From an uncultured Carnobacteriaceae bacterium (lineage in GTDB: Bacteria; Bacillota; Bacilli; Lactobacillales; Aerococcaceae): a stretch of DNA of 54,197 bases. Where the stretch lies: the NCBI GenBank assembly GCA_938039195.1, contig CALHVK010000122.1:1-54197 (forward strand), written 5' to 3'. Each line of letters opens with the position of its first letter. The stretch's first letter is position 1. A program made the translations under genes and the position numbers. The notes below the pieces were generated by a model. The model did not search any database, was not told where the DNA came from, and saw only the letters and a list, made by a program, of their open reading frames with translations. Shown here in pieces: positions 1 through 7,942 of this stretch.

Positions 1-1
1 T

Positions 2-1915
2 AGCGCGTCTCCAACCTTGCATGGGGTTCGTGTGGGGATTCAAAAGACGGAACAAGAGATTCGTCGTCAAATGGATCAATACCTCACAGGGAAAAATGCG
101 CAGTATTTAAGCGACAATATTATCACGATTCGTAATGACCGTTATGTACTTCCTGTAAAGGCAGAGTATAAATCTGTCTTTGGCGGAACGGTCCATGACC
201 AAAGTGCAACGGGTCAAACGCTCTTTATGGAGCCACAAGCAGTCGTGAATTTAAACAACAAGCTTCGTGAGTATCAAATTCAAGAGAAGCGTGAAGTAGA
301 ACGAATTCTTTGGGAATTGTCTCAAAAACTCATGCCATATACGAATTCATTGCATCAAAACCATTATGTATTGGCGCGCCTGGATGTGGTGAATGCCAAA
401 GCCTTATATGCCCATGAATTGAAGGCGACGGAACCGATTATCGATGCGAATAATTACGTTGCTATCTGGCAAGCGTGGCACCCACTATTGGACCGTGAGA
501 AGGCTGTAGCAAACGATATTATTCTTGGAGAAGAGTATCAAGCGATTGTCATTACAGGGCCGAATACGGGTGGGAAAACCATTCTCTTGAAGACGGTCGG
601 TGTCATTCAACTGATGGCACAGATGGGACTGTATATTCCTGCTGGTGAAAATAGCCGCGTGGGAGTCTTTACGGAGATTTTTGCAGATATTGGAGATGAA
701 CAATCGATTGAGCAAAACCTATCGACGTTCTCCTCTCATATGTCGAATATCGTGTCTATTTTGAAACAAATCAACGATAAGAGTTTACTTTTAATCGACG
801 AAATTGGTTCAGGGACAGACCCACAAGAAGGCTCGTCTCTTGCGATTGCGATTCTCGATTATATTGCAAGTAAGCAAAGTTATGTGATTGCCTCAACGCA
901 CTATCCAGAGTTGAAAGCATACGGTTATGACCGTCCTAAGACGATTAATGCGAGTATGGAATTTGATGGGGATACCCTTCAACCAACTTACCAACTCTTA
1001 CTAGGGGTTCCAGGGCGTAGTAATGCCTTTGATATTTCCAAACGTCTTGGGTTACCATCTGTCATTATCGACCAAGCACGCGGACTTCTATCTGAAGAAG
1101 ACCAAGACTTGAATGCGATGATTAGTGACTTGGAACAAAAACGTCGCCGTGCGCAACGTGATGCCGATAAGATGCGTCATCAGTTAGAGTTGAGTACGCA
1201 ATTACTTGCGGACTTACAACGCGAAACGGAACAATTCCAAGCCAATAAAGCACGTCTCTTAGAAGAAGCGAAAGAACGGGCAAATACGTTAATTGAACAG
1301 AGTCAAGATGATGCGGATAAGATTTTATCTGAAATTCGTGAACTTCAATTAAGAAGTAAGCAAAGTACCGTTAAAGAGCATGAGATGATTGAGAAGAAAA
1401 CGGCGTTGAAAGACTTGAAGCATGAGCAAGCCTTGAAGAAGAACAAGGTACTTCGCAAGGAAAAAGCAAAGAAGGCGCTGCAAGTTGGACAAAGTGTCGA
1501 GGTTCTTTCATTTGGCCAACGCGGTACGCTTGTTGAAAAAGTGAATGACCAGGAGTGGGTGGTTCAAATGGGAATCATCAAGATGAAGATTGCCGTTGAA
1601 GACCTCACTCCGATTGCTGAAGCACAAGAGGCGAAGCAACAAGTTATCGTGAAGAGTGCACGTAGTAGTCACGTCTCTTCTGAATTAGACCTTCGTGGAA
1701 AACGATACGAAGAAGCGATGAAGGATCTAGAGTTATATCTGGATGCAGCTATTCTTGCGAATTATCCACGCGTGACGATTATTCATGGACGTGGAACAGG
1801 AGCCATCCAGCAAGGCGTTCATAAGGTGCTTCGTAGCCACCGTTCTGTTGCAAGTTTTGAATTTGCACCGATGAATACGGGTGGAAATGGAGCGACCATC
1901 GTTACCTTTAAGTAG
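2..1915 (+). CDS. mutS2: Endonuclease MutS2, 5' end outside the window
   Basis: MutS2 is a MutS-family ATPase with a C-terminal Smr nuclease domain. It acts on branched DNA and, in Bacillus, on collided ribosomes. The frame is open from base 2, so the N-terminus lies upstream; about 638 of the usual ~785 residues are present. Visible are the MutS core, Walker A GPNTGGKT (558-581), Walker B LLLIDEIGSGTD (from about 787), a long charged coiled coil encoded around 1080-1480, and a Smr domain with LDLRG (about 1687) and HGRGTG (about 1783). trxA follows, the same order as in many Bacillota. Nothing looks damaged. Confidence 0.97.
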   Translation, partial: SASPTLHGVRVGIQKTEQEIRRQMDQYLTGKNAQYLSDNIITIRNDRYVLPVKAEYKSVFGGTVHDQSATGQTLFMEPQAVVNLNNKLREYQIQEKREVERILWELSQKLMPYTNSLHQNHYVLARLDVVNAKALYAHELKATEPIIDANNYVAIWQAWHPLLDREKAVANDIILGEEYQAIVITGPNTGGKTILLKTVGVIQLMAQMGLYIPAGENSRVGVFTEIFADIGDEQSIEQNLSTFSSHMSNIVSILKQINDKSLLLIDEIGSGTDPQEGSSLAIAILDYIASKQSYVIASTHYPELKAYGYDRPKTINASMEFDGDTLQPTYQLLLGVPGRSNAFDISKRLGLPSVIIDQARGLLSEEDQDLNAMISDLEQKRRRAQRDADKMRHQLELSTQLLADLQRETEQFQANKARLLEEAKERANTLIEQSQDDADKILSEIRELQLRSKQSTVKEHEMIEKKTALKDLKHEQALKKNKVLRKEKAKKALQVGQSVEVLSFGQRGTLVEKVNDQEWVVQMGIIKMKIAVEDLTPIAEAQEAKQQVIVKSARSSHVSSELDLRGKRYEEAMKDLELYLDAAILANYPRVTIIHGRGTGAIQQGVHKVLRSHRSVASFEFAPMNTGGNGATIVTFK

Positions 1916-1931
1916 ACCGTGAGCAGAATAG

Positions 1932-1960
1932 TTGGTCACCTTCCGACGGGTTGCTATACT
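1932..1960 (+). promoter_or_regulatory. Probable sigma-A promoter of trxA
   Basis: TTGGTC (1932-1937) and TATACT (1955-1960) are separated by 17 bases, in the gap between mutS2 and trxA. The -10 is good and the -35 is weak. Confidence 0.55.
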
Positions 1961-1991
1961 AGGTTTGTAGAAAAAGGAAAGGATGATTCGA

Positions 1992-2303
1992 ATGGTAAAA
2001 TCATTAACAGATAAAAACTTTGTAGAAGAAACTAAAAATGGAGTAGTCTTAGTAGACTTCTGGGCAACTTGGTGTGGTCCATGTCGTATGCAAGGTCCAG
2101 TAATCGACCAATTAGACGAAGAAATGGGAGATAAAGTCACTTTTACAAAAGTAGACGTTGACGAAAACCCAGAAACAGCTCGTGCATTTGGCATTATGAG
2201 TATCCCAACATTACTTATCAAAAAAGACGGCGAAGTCGTTGATAAAGTGGTTGGCTACCATGCTAAAGAACAATTAGAAGAAATTTTAGAAAAATATTTA
2301 TAA
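1992..2303 (+). CDS. trxA: Thioredoxin
   Basis: Small cytoplasmic disulfide reductase, reduced by thioredoxin reductase, that supplies electrons to ribonucleotide reductase and repairs oxidised proteins. The 103-residue product has the WCGPC active site at about residue 28 and the cis-proline segment SIPTLL near residue 73, matching the family's usual length. An in-frame ATG at 1983 lies inside the ribosome binding site (AAAGGAAAGGA); the ATG at 1992 has normal spacing, so I use it. It has its own likely promoter and a strong terminator, so it is probably monocistronic. Confidence 0.97.
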   Translation: MVKSLTDKNFVEETKNGVVLVDFWATWCGPCRMQGPVIDQLDEEMGDKVTFTKVDVDENPETARAFGIMSIPTLLIKKDGEVVDKVVGYHAKEQLEEILEKYL

Positions 2304-2317
2304 AATCTAAAGTCTCC

Positions 2318-2368
2318 AAACGCTTGATATATCAAGGTTTTACCCTTGGTGTGTCAGGCGTTTTTTTA
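2318..2368 (+). terminator. Rho-independent terminator after trxA
   Basis: Long imperfect hairpin (AAACGC...TCAAGG pairing with CCTTGG...GCGTT) followed by seven T. Confidence 0.85.
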
Positions 2369-2397
2369 TTTTGCTAAAAAATATTTTTGAAAAGGTG

Positions 2398-2426
2398 TTG
2401 ACAAATTTCTTGTTTAGTTTTATAGT
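2398..2426 (+). promoter_or_regulatory. Sigma-A promoter of the GntR/ABC operon
   Basis: TTGACA (2398-2403), 17-base spacer, TATAGT (2421-2426). Near-consensus, upstream of the regulator at 2485. Confidence 0.85.
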
Positions 2427-2446
2427 TAATTACACAAGTAACTAAC
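2425..2446 (+). promoter_or_regulatory. Inverted-repeat operator, probably for the YtrA-type regulator
   Basis: GTTAATTAC (2425-2433) and GTAACTAAC (2438-2446) form an inverted repeat with a 4-base gap and 8 of 9 positions matching. It begins on the -10 and covers the expected transcription start, the ideal place for repression. YtrA-family regulators commonly control their own operons; binding by this one is inference. Confidence 0.65.
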
Positions 2447-2484
2447 CAATTAACACAAAGTGATCATAAACAAGGAGGTGCGTT

Positions 2485-2850
2485 ATGAAATTTGATTTTC
2501 AAAGTGATATCCCATTATTTCAACAAGTAGCGAATCAACTGGAAGAAGAAATCTTCCATGAAGTCTACAAAGAAGGAGATCAAGTACCGTCGACAACTGA
2601 GATTTCCACAGGATATCAAATCAATCCAGCAACGGTATTGAAAGGAATGAACTTACTCGTGAGCGAACAAATACTTGAAAAACGAAGAGGTCTCGGAACG
2701 TTTGTAGCAGAAGGGGCCAGAAAAATTATCTTAAGCAAGAAGCAAAATGAATTTGCCAATCAAATGGTGCCAAACTTCTTAAAAGAAGCACAAGCGCTCG
2801 GCATTACGAAAGACGAATTAGTAAAAATCATCGAAGGAGGCTTCCAATAA
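2485..2850 (+). CDS. GntR-family transcriptional regulator, YtrA subfamily
   Basis: A 121-residue protein with an N-terminal winged helix-turn-helix (residues about 10-75, including IPLFQQVANQLEEEI and GDQVPSTTEI) and only a short C-terminal dimerisation tail. This is the compact layout of YtrA regulators, which sit first in ABC-transporter operons and repress them until a cell-wall-active compound is sensed. AAGGAGGTG lies 6-7 bases before the ATG. The stop overlaps the next start by one base (TAATG), so translation is probably coupled. The actual inducer cannot be read from sequence. Confidence 0.93.
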   Translation: MKFDFQSDIPLFQQVANQLEEEIFHEVYKEGDQVPSTTEISTGYQINPATVLKGMNLLVSEQILEKRRGLGTFVAEGARKIILSKKQNEFANQMVPNFLKEAQALGITKDELVKIIEGGFQ

Positions 2851-3701
2851 TGAGTATTGAAGTCAAAGATTTAAAGAAGAAGTATTCCAAAAAAGAAGCG
2901 GTGAAAGGAGCAACGTTCACGATTGAACCAGAAAGTATCATCGGGTTACTTGGACGAAATGGTGCCGGAAAGAGTACAGTGCTGAATATGATTGCTCGCC
3001 GTATCGAAAAGACAAGCGGGGACATCACTCTTGATGGGGTTGACCTTCATAAGAATCCAAATGCGATGCATGAAGTGTACTTATCTAGTTCGGATAACTG
3101 GTTCCCGCAAGAATATAAATTCAAAGATCTCCTTGCTATCTATCAAGGGACTTACCCAGAATTTGATATGGAATTTGCGGAGGACCTTATCAAAGTGTTC
3201 GATGTGAATGTGAAGGGAAAATACTCAAAAGCTTCAACAGGGTATAAAAGTATCATGAAGATTATCTTGGCACTTGCCAACCCTAGCGAATATATTTTCT
3301 TAGATGAACCAGTGCTTGGACTGGATGCGAACCACCGCCAAATCTTCAATAAGAAGTTGCTTGAAGCGTATGCGCGTCGTCCTCGTACATTTGTCATCGC
3401 AACCCATTTAATCGAAGAAGTTGCTTCCATTCTAGAAAAAGTTATCGTGATTAAAGATGGAGTAGTCACAGAAGAAGTGTTAGTGGAAGATGTTCTTCGT
3501 AAAGGATACGTCGTTAGTGGAGCTTCCACATTAGTAGAAGAATATGTAGCCGAGAAGAAAGTTCTTGAAACAGACCGAATCGGAAACTTTACAAGAAGCG
3601 TAGTGATTGGTGCTATTGGAGAAGCACAACCTGGATTAGAGTTTTCTCCATTAACATTACAAGATTACTTTATCTCAATCACTCGAAAGGAGAATGAATA
3701 A
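2850..3701 (+). CDS. ABC transporter ATP-binding protein (YtrB-like)
   Basis: A 283-residue nucleotide-binding subunit with Walker A GRNGAGKST (about residue 37), Walker B YIFLDEP (about residue 150) and an H-loop (IATHLIEE). The signature motif reads STGYKS rather than LSGGQ; relaxed signatures are usual in the YtrB group. The C-terminal ~80 residues form an extra domain. It pairs with the membrane protein that follows and is controlled by the preceding GntR regulator. Export of a peptide antibiotic or lipid-linked compound is the usual guess, but no substrate is indicated here. Confidence 0.92.
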   Translation: MSIEVKDLKKKYSKKEAVKGATFTIEPESIIGLLGRNGAGKSTVLNMIARRIEKTSGDITLDGVDLHKNPNAMHEVYLSSSDNWFPQEYKFKDLLAIYQGTYPEFDMEFAEDLIKVFDVNVKGKYSKASTGYKSIMKIILALANPSEYIFLDEPVLGLDANHRQIFNKKLLEAYARRPRTFVIATHLIEEVASILEKVIVIKDGVVTEEVLVEDVLRKGYVVSGASTLVEEYVAEKKVLETDRIGNFTRSVVIGAIGEAQPGLEFSPLTLQDYFISITRKENE

Positions 3702-3702
3702 G

Positions 3703-4428
3703 ATGAACCGTTTATTATCAGTTGTCAGCATGGGATTAGCTAGAAGATGGAAAACAATTTTAATGTTCTTAGGAATTTGGTGGATTATTACAAGTTTCTT
3801 AATGAAGATTTTTGCAAATGGGGACTTTAGCACATTCGGTAGTTATTTCCCAATTTACTTCGATAATGAAATTGCATTTATTATCTTAATCATTGGAATT
3901 GGCTATATCGTTGAACAATTCCGCCTAGAAAGCCAATTAGGATTAACTAGAAAAGAACAAATCGAAAGCTTATTCATCCAAACTCTTGTCGATTCTGGAA
4001 TCATCACACTCATTTACGCCTTATTAATTCCATTAAGAAATGGAGTTTCATTAGGATCAGTAACGATTCAATCACGCTTAGGGGATCTATTTGACCCAGA
4101 AAATATCGTGATTAGCATCGCAGTCCTTTTCGTTAAGGTCGTTCTCATTCACCTAATTGCAAATGTTCTTGGGATTGTGCTTAATAAATTTAATCAAAAA
4201 ACAGGCATCTATGGCCTAGCTCTAGTGTGCTTGATTACTGCATTAATTGGAGGAAGTATTGGAAATCGAGTTAGTGAAGGCCAAATGCCAGGTTTTGTAA
4301 CAGCTTTTCTAGAATTTCTTAATATCATTACAACGCATAAAGTGGAATCCATTTCTATAGCATTAGTGATTCTAGTGGCGCTTCAAATCCTCGTTACAAG
4401 AAAACACCAAAGCATCGCTCCAGAATAA
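3703..4428 (+). CDS. ABC transporter permease-like membrane protein
   Basis: A 241-residue integral membrane protein with about six hydrophobic segments (around residues 15-35, 50-70, 95-115, 140-165, 172-195, 220-238). It has no recognisable enzyme motif, so the permease role rests on its operon position after the ATPase. An in-frame ATG at 3694 lies only one base after GGAG; the ATG at 3703 has better spacing. The family was not recognised beyond this. A strong hairpin terminator closes the operon. Confidence 0.8.
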   Translation: MNRLLSVVSMGLARRWKTILMFLGIWWIITSFLMKIFANGDFSTFGSYFPIYFDNEIAFIILIIGIGYIVEQFRLESQLGLTRKEQIESLFIQTLVDSGIITLIYALLIPLRNGVSLGSVTIQSRLGDLFDPENIVISIAVLFVKVVLIHLIANVLGIVLNKFNQKTGIYGLALVCLITALIGGSIGNRVSEGQMPGFVTAFLEFLNIITTHKVESISIALVILVALQILVTRKHQSIAPE

Positions 4429-4438
4429 AATTGATCTC

Positions 4439-4466
4439 AGAACTCCTGACATCAGGAGTTCTTTTC
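4439..4466 (+). terminator. Terminator of the GntR/ABC operon
   Basis: Perfect arms AGAACTCCTGA and TCAGGAGTTCT with a minimal loop, followed by TTTT. Confidence 0.9.
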
Positions 4467-4539
4467 GTTTAGGGCGGAGGTTTCTCCCCTTTCTTTTTTA
4501 GTCTATTGGTCGCATTTCAAAAAAAGTTAAATGTACCAA

Positions 4540-4776
4540 TGTTTGAATGAAAAGGCTGGAGGAGTCAAACGAAGTGCCTATTGGATTCTATAGTGTGAGT
4601 AATAGCGAGTGTAACTGATGAGAATTAGCAGTAGTTAGGAATTTATTCCTTACTACTGCTTTGAGGCTCAGTAGGTGAGAGACCACGGCTCGAACCGCTA
4701 CAGCTATTACAAACACTATGAAGATATCCGATAAAGGCACGCAGTACAGACCCTCCAAAGCCTTTTCGTTCAAACA
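4540..4776 (-). repeat. Structured palindromic repeat, copy A (minus orientation)
   Basis: This element fills most of the 460-base gap before murI. The outermost arms (4540-4557 and 4759-4776) pair over 18 bases with one difference. A second closing stem runs from GTGCC (4574) to GGCAC (4740). Read on the minus strand it shows CGGTTCGAGCC then GGTCTC (hairpin 1), GAGCCTCAAA, a 15 bp hairpin with arms GCAGTAGTAAGGAAT and ATTCCTAACTACTGC, TAATTCTCAT, and TATAGAATCC. The same order of parts occurs in four further copies on the plus strand. No convincing open reading frame is present. Confidence 0.85.
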
Positions 4777-4847
4777 CCGAAGGTGCCCTTTTGTTGGTTA
4801 ACTTTTTCATAAACCAAACCACAATTGAATCAGCGATGCACGAACTA

Positions 4848-4856
4848 TGGTATACT
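4848..4856 (+). promoter_or_regulatory. Extended -10 promoter of murI-rdgB
   Basis: TGGTATACT, an extended -10 (TGn before TATACT), 33 bases before the start codon. A TTGAAT at 4825-4830 is 20 bases upstream, which is long for a -35. Confidence 0.6.
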
Positions 4857-4889
4857 ATAGAAGACTAAAGAAAGAAAGGTTGAGAAACC

Positions 4890-6338
4890 ATGAAAAGACC
4901 AATCGGGTTTATCGATTCGGGCGTTGGCGGTCTTACCGTCCTCAAAGAAGCCCTCAAACAACTACCAAACGAATCCATGATCTTCCTTGGCGATTCAGCA
5001 CGTTGCCCATACGGCACACGACCAGTTGAAGAAATCCGCCAATACACATTAGAAATGGTGCAATTTTTACTAGAAAAAAACATTAAAATGCTCGTAATTG
5101 CATGTAATACCGCAACTGCAGTGGTTCTAGAAGAATTACAAAATACATTAACCATTCCAGTTGTTGGAGTGATTCAACCAGGAAGCCTTGCAGCCATTAA
5201 ACAAACCAATAATGACCGCATCGGAGTTCTTGGAACGAACGCGACCATCGCAAGTAAAGTCTATCCAAAGACTATGCATGACAAAAATAAAGATATTGAG
5301 GTATTCGATATCGCTTGTCCGAAATTTGTGCCGATTGTGGAAAGTAATCAATCAGATACAAAGGAAGCAGAAGAAGTCGTTCGTGAAACCTTACGTCCAT
5401 TAGAAGGAACCGAGGTGGATACAGTCATTCTAGGCTGTACACATTACCCATTGCTTCGCCAAACGATTCAAAAAGTGGTAGGAGCAGACGTTACATTAAT
5501 TGATTCAGGAGCAGAAACAGTCTCAAGCGTGAGCGCGTTATTAGATTATTGCAAATTAAGCGAAACGCCTGAATCAAATCCAAATCCAACGCTTGAAATT
5601 TATACAACTGGAGATGCAAGTCTTTTTGAAGAGATTGCTGAAAATTGGTTGAATCGAACAGGTCTGAAGGTGAAAAAAGTGACACTTAAAGAAGAAGTAA
5701 AACCCGTCGAATTGAAAAAAGAAATCGTGATAGCGACGAATAATGTCGGGAAAGCCAAAGAGTTTGCGGAGATTTTTGAACCAAAAGGATATTCTGTAAA
5801 GACCCTTCGAGATTTTCCAGAATTAGAAGAAGTCGAAGAGACTGGAACAACCTTCGAAGAAAATGCACGCTTAAAAGCTGAAACGATTGCCAATGAGCTG
5901 CAAACAATTGTACTAGCAGATGATTCAGGTCTCTGCGTGGATGCTTTGGACGGACAACCGGGTGTGTATTCAGCACGATTTGCTGGAGAGCCAAAGAGCG
6001 ATGCGGCGAATAACGCCAAACTCTTATCAGAACTTGGAGGACTCGTTGGAGAAGAGCGTGCGGCTCACTTCACTTGTTGTTTAGTACTGGCTGCACCAAA
6101 TACTGAATCACTTGTTGTTCAAGCAGAGTGTCCAGGACAAATTGCGACATTACCAGCAGGAGAGAGCGGATTTGGATATGATCCACTATTCCTAGTTCCT
6201 GAATACGGCAAAACTTTTGCAGAACTTGGAATGGAGATTAAAAACAAGATTAGTCACCGTGCCAGAGCGATTGAAATGCTTGTTGGAGAATGGGAAAAAT
6301 GGACTCATGCTTTACAGCAGACGGAGGAATCAAAATGA
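4890..6338 (+). CDS. murI: Bifunctional glutamate racemase / XTP-dITP pyrophosphatase fusion
   Basis: Two enzymes in one 482-residue chain. Residues 1 to about 268 are glutamate racemase, which makes D-glutamate for peptidoglycan: DSGVGGLTV (D9), catalytic cysteines C72 (ACNTATA) and C183 (GCTHYPLL). Residues about 279-475 are an RdgB/Ham1 pyrophosphatase that clears dITP and XTP: IATNNVGKAKEF, ADDSGLCVDALDG, GVYSARFAG, GFGYDPLF. Both domains keep their catalytic residues. Fusions of this type are known in some Lactobacillales. The stop overlaps the next gene by four bases (ATGA), implying coupling. Confidence 0.96.
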   Translation: MKRPIGFIDSGVGGLTVLKEALKQLPNESMIFLGDSARCPYGTRPVEEIRQYTLEMVQFLLEKNIKMLVIACNTATAVVLEELQNTLTIPVVGVIQPGSLAAIKQTNNDRIGVLGTNATIASKVYPKTMHDKNKDIEVFDIACPKFVPIVESNQSDTKEAEEVVRETLRPLEGTEVDTVILGCTHYPLLRQTIQKVVGADVTLIDSGAETVSSVSALLDYCKLSETPESNPNPTLEIYTTGDASLFEEIAENWLNRTGLKVKKVTLKEEVKPVELKKEIVIATNNVGKAKEFAEIFEPKGYSVKTLRDFPELEEVEETGTTFEENARLKAETIANELQTIVLADDSGLCVDALDGQPGVYSARFAGEPKSDAANNAKLLSELGGLVGEERAAHFTCCLVLAAPNTESLVVQAECPGQIATLPAGESGFGYDPLFLVPEYGKTFAELGMEIKNKISHRARAIEMLVGEWEKWTHALQQTEESK

Positions 6339-6883
6339 AAATTGTAATTGTTAGTGATAATCACGGACAAGAATTGACGCTTAAACGTATTTTCGACCAC
6401 TTTGCAGGCAGTGATGTGACATTTGTGCATACGGGAGATTCAGAGTTTCCATACCAAGATGCACGCTTAGCCCATTGCATTCGCGTCACTGGAAATTGTG
6501 ATTATGATATGGAGTATCCTCGTTTTGAAGTGTTCACGGTAGAAGGAATCACATTCTTTGTAACGCATGGTCATTTTGAATATGTGAATACAGGGCGTGA
6601 GTATTTAGCGAATGCTGCTAAGGAAAAAGGAGCGGCTGTCGCTTTATATGGACATACGCACAAGCTGAACGCGGAAAATGTTAATGGAGTCCCATGTATC
6701 AACTCAGGCTCAACGAATTATCCGCGTGGTAGCTATGAAGGTACGCCGTCGTATGCAGTAATCGATATTCTTTCGAAAGACAAATTACGCTTAACGTACT
6801 ATACAACCAAGCATGAAGTGTTAGATGGATTAGTTTTTGATTATACATGGACGAATGAGGGAGGTTTTACACTTGATTCATAA
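6335..6883 (+). CDS. YfcE-family metallophosphoesterase (YsnB-like)
   Basis: A 182-residue calcineurin-like phosphoesterase expected to bind two metal ions. Motifs: SDNHG at residues 7-11, GNCD near residue 54, THGH near 77 and YGHTHK near 108. Members hydrolyse phosphodiesters in vitro and the natural substrate is generally unknown. A longer reading frame extends upstream to 6290, but GGAGG at 6323-6327 supports the ATG at 6335, which overlaps the murI-rdgB stop. In Bacillus the homologue also follows rdgB, so the neighbourhood is conserved. Confidence 0.93.
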   Translation: MKIVIVSDNHGQELTLKRIFDHFAGSDVTFVHTGDSEFPYQDARLAHCIRVTGNCDYDMEYPRFEVFTVEGITFFVTHGHFEYVNTGREYLANAAKEKGAAVALYGHTHKLNAENVNGVPCINSGSTNYPRGSYEGTPSYAVIDILSKDKLRLTYYTTKHEVLDGLVFDYTWTNEGGFTLDS

Positions 6884-7349
6884 AAGAATTCAAGAGTTAC
6901 TACTAGAAGATCGTGATAAACTTTTTATCGATGCAGAAAAAGTAGCTATCCTGCAAGATGACCATACTTTAGAACACGCGATGCTTGTTTTAACGAATGT
7001 ACGTTATTCACTGATTCCTGTACTGAACAAGGAAAATAAAATTGTAGGTCTGATTTCACTGGCGATGATTTTACACAAAATCACGGGTGTGGAGCAAATT
7101 CATATGAATCAGTTAGGAAAATACAAAGTACGTGAAGTCATGCGTACGGAGTTCCCAATCATTCATCAGGATACGCAAGTGGAAGATGTGTTAAATGAAC
7201 TTGTGGATGAGAGTTTTATTTGTATTGGGAATGAGGAGAATGAGTTTGTGGGGATTGTGACGAGGAAGGAGCTTTTAAAGCGCATCAACTTCATGGTACA
7301 TGAACTCACCCGCGAATATGATTTTGTGGAAAAAGAAAAAACTAAATAA
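6873..7349 (+). CDS. cbpB: CBS-domain c-di-AMP-binding protein CbpB (YkuL/DarB type)
   Basis: A 158-residue protein made of two CBS motifs (residues about 12-70 and 80-140), with TLEHAMLVLTN and SLIPVLNKENKIVGL typical of CbpB/DarB. Relatives bind cyclic di-AMP and, when free of it, stimulate the stringent-response enzyme Rel, linking potassium/c-di-AMP status to (p)ppGpp. I start it at TTG 6873, eight bases after AGGGAGG (6858-6864); an upstream ATG at 6837 has no site. It overlaps the preceding gene by 11 bases. Its stop codon lies inside the arm of repeat copy B. Confidence 0.88.
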   Translation: MIHKRIQELLLEDRDKLFIDAEKVAILQDDHTLEHAMLVLTNVRYSLIPVLNKENKIVGLISLAMILHKITGVEQIHMNQLGKYKVREVMRTEFPIIHQDTQVEDVLNELVDESFICIGNEENEFVGIVTRKELLKRINFMVHELTREYDFVEKEKTK

Positions 7350-7549
7350 ACCAATTACTTTAGAGTCCTTTGGATATTCATATAGTAATCATTTGTAGCT
7401 GTACCGGACTGAGCCTTACGTCTCAGTTCCTATCGAGCCTCAAACTGGCGCTAGAAAATAAATTTTCAAGCACCAGTAATTCGCATCGATTACACAACGC
7501 TACGATGATTACTACATTATCCAAAGGACTCTTTTGTAATTGGTTTATT
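7345..7549 (+). repeat. Structured palindromic repeat, copy B
   Basis: Outer arms AATAAACCAATTAC (7345-7358) and GTAATTGGTTTATT (7536-7549) pair perfectly, continuing as AGAGTCCTTTGGATA against its complement and TAGTAATCAT against ATGATTACTA. Inside are the ACTGAG/CTCAGT hairpin with an 8-base loop, GAGCCTCAAA, and a hairpin with arms CTGGCGCTAGAAAAT and ATTTTCAAGCACCAG, followed by TAATTCGCAT. The left arm includes the cbpB stop codon. Confidence 0.88.
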
Positions 7550-7667
7550 AAAATTTGAGTGAGTTTATGTACCGTTCCGTAAGAACGAGAGGTGAAGTGA
7601 GAAAGGGACTGCATCCCATTTGGAAGTTTCGTATTGAGTTGGTTAGAGCACAAAGCGATTTTCTTTT

Positions 7668-7817
7668 AGGAATTCTAGATAATAGCTATAATTGGGCACC
7701 GGTGCAAGCCTTGGTCTTGCACCTTAAAAGCCTCAAACTGGCGCTAGAAAATAAATTTTCAAGCACCAGTAATTCGCATTTTATGCGTATTCCCATTATT
7801 GCTATTATAGAATTCCT
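7668..7817 (+). repeat. Structured palindromic repeat, copy E
   Basis: Outer arms AGGAATTCTA (7668-7677) and TAGAATTCCT (7808-7817), then ATAATAGC against GCTATTAT. Hairpin 1 has arms GGTGCAAG and CTTGCACC. A 51-base stretch (7729-7779) is identical to copy B (7436-7486), covering the whole second hairpin and its conserved flanks. It lies in tandem with copy B between convergent cbpB and the MscS gene. Confidence 0.88.
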
Positions 7818-7913
7818 CGGAATTGCTGTAGCTTATTTTTTATAATGCAGGTAAGTGATGTACCATTCCGCATATAATACAAGGAAAGGGAACGTAGAAA
7901 CTGCATCCTACGA

Positions 7914-7942
7914 AAAAAAGAAGGCGCGAGGCCTTCTTTTTT
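7914..7942. terminator. Bidirectional terminator at the mscS end
   Basis: AAAAAAGAAGGC and GCCTTCTTTTTT pair around a 5-base loop. The right arm ends on the mscS stop codon, so on the minus strand the hairpin starts at the end of the gene and is followed by T residues. Confidence 0.85.

Noticed and set aside
1733..2221. Long minus-strand frame across the end of mutS2 and trxA
   Set aside because: It is antisense to two well-supported genes, with no ribosome binding site and no recognisable protein.
4588..4773. Possible 61-residue minus-strand gene
   Set aside because: It lies entirely in the arms and hairpins of repeat copy A, has no ribosome binding site, and similar frames are not kept in the other copies.
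7345..7817. Repeats B and E as riboswitch or T-box leaders
   Set aside because: They lie downstream of cbpB and convergent with mscS, no T-box sequence is present, and no gene starts after them on the plus strand.
7370..7845. Several short reading frames between cbpB and mscS
   Set aside because: They run through repeats B and E and their spacer, lack ribosome binding sites and have low-complexity translations.
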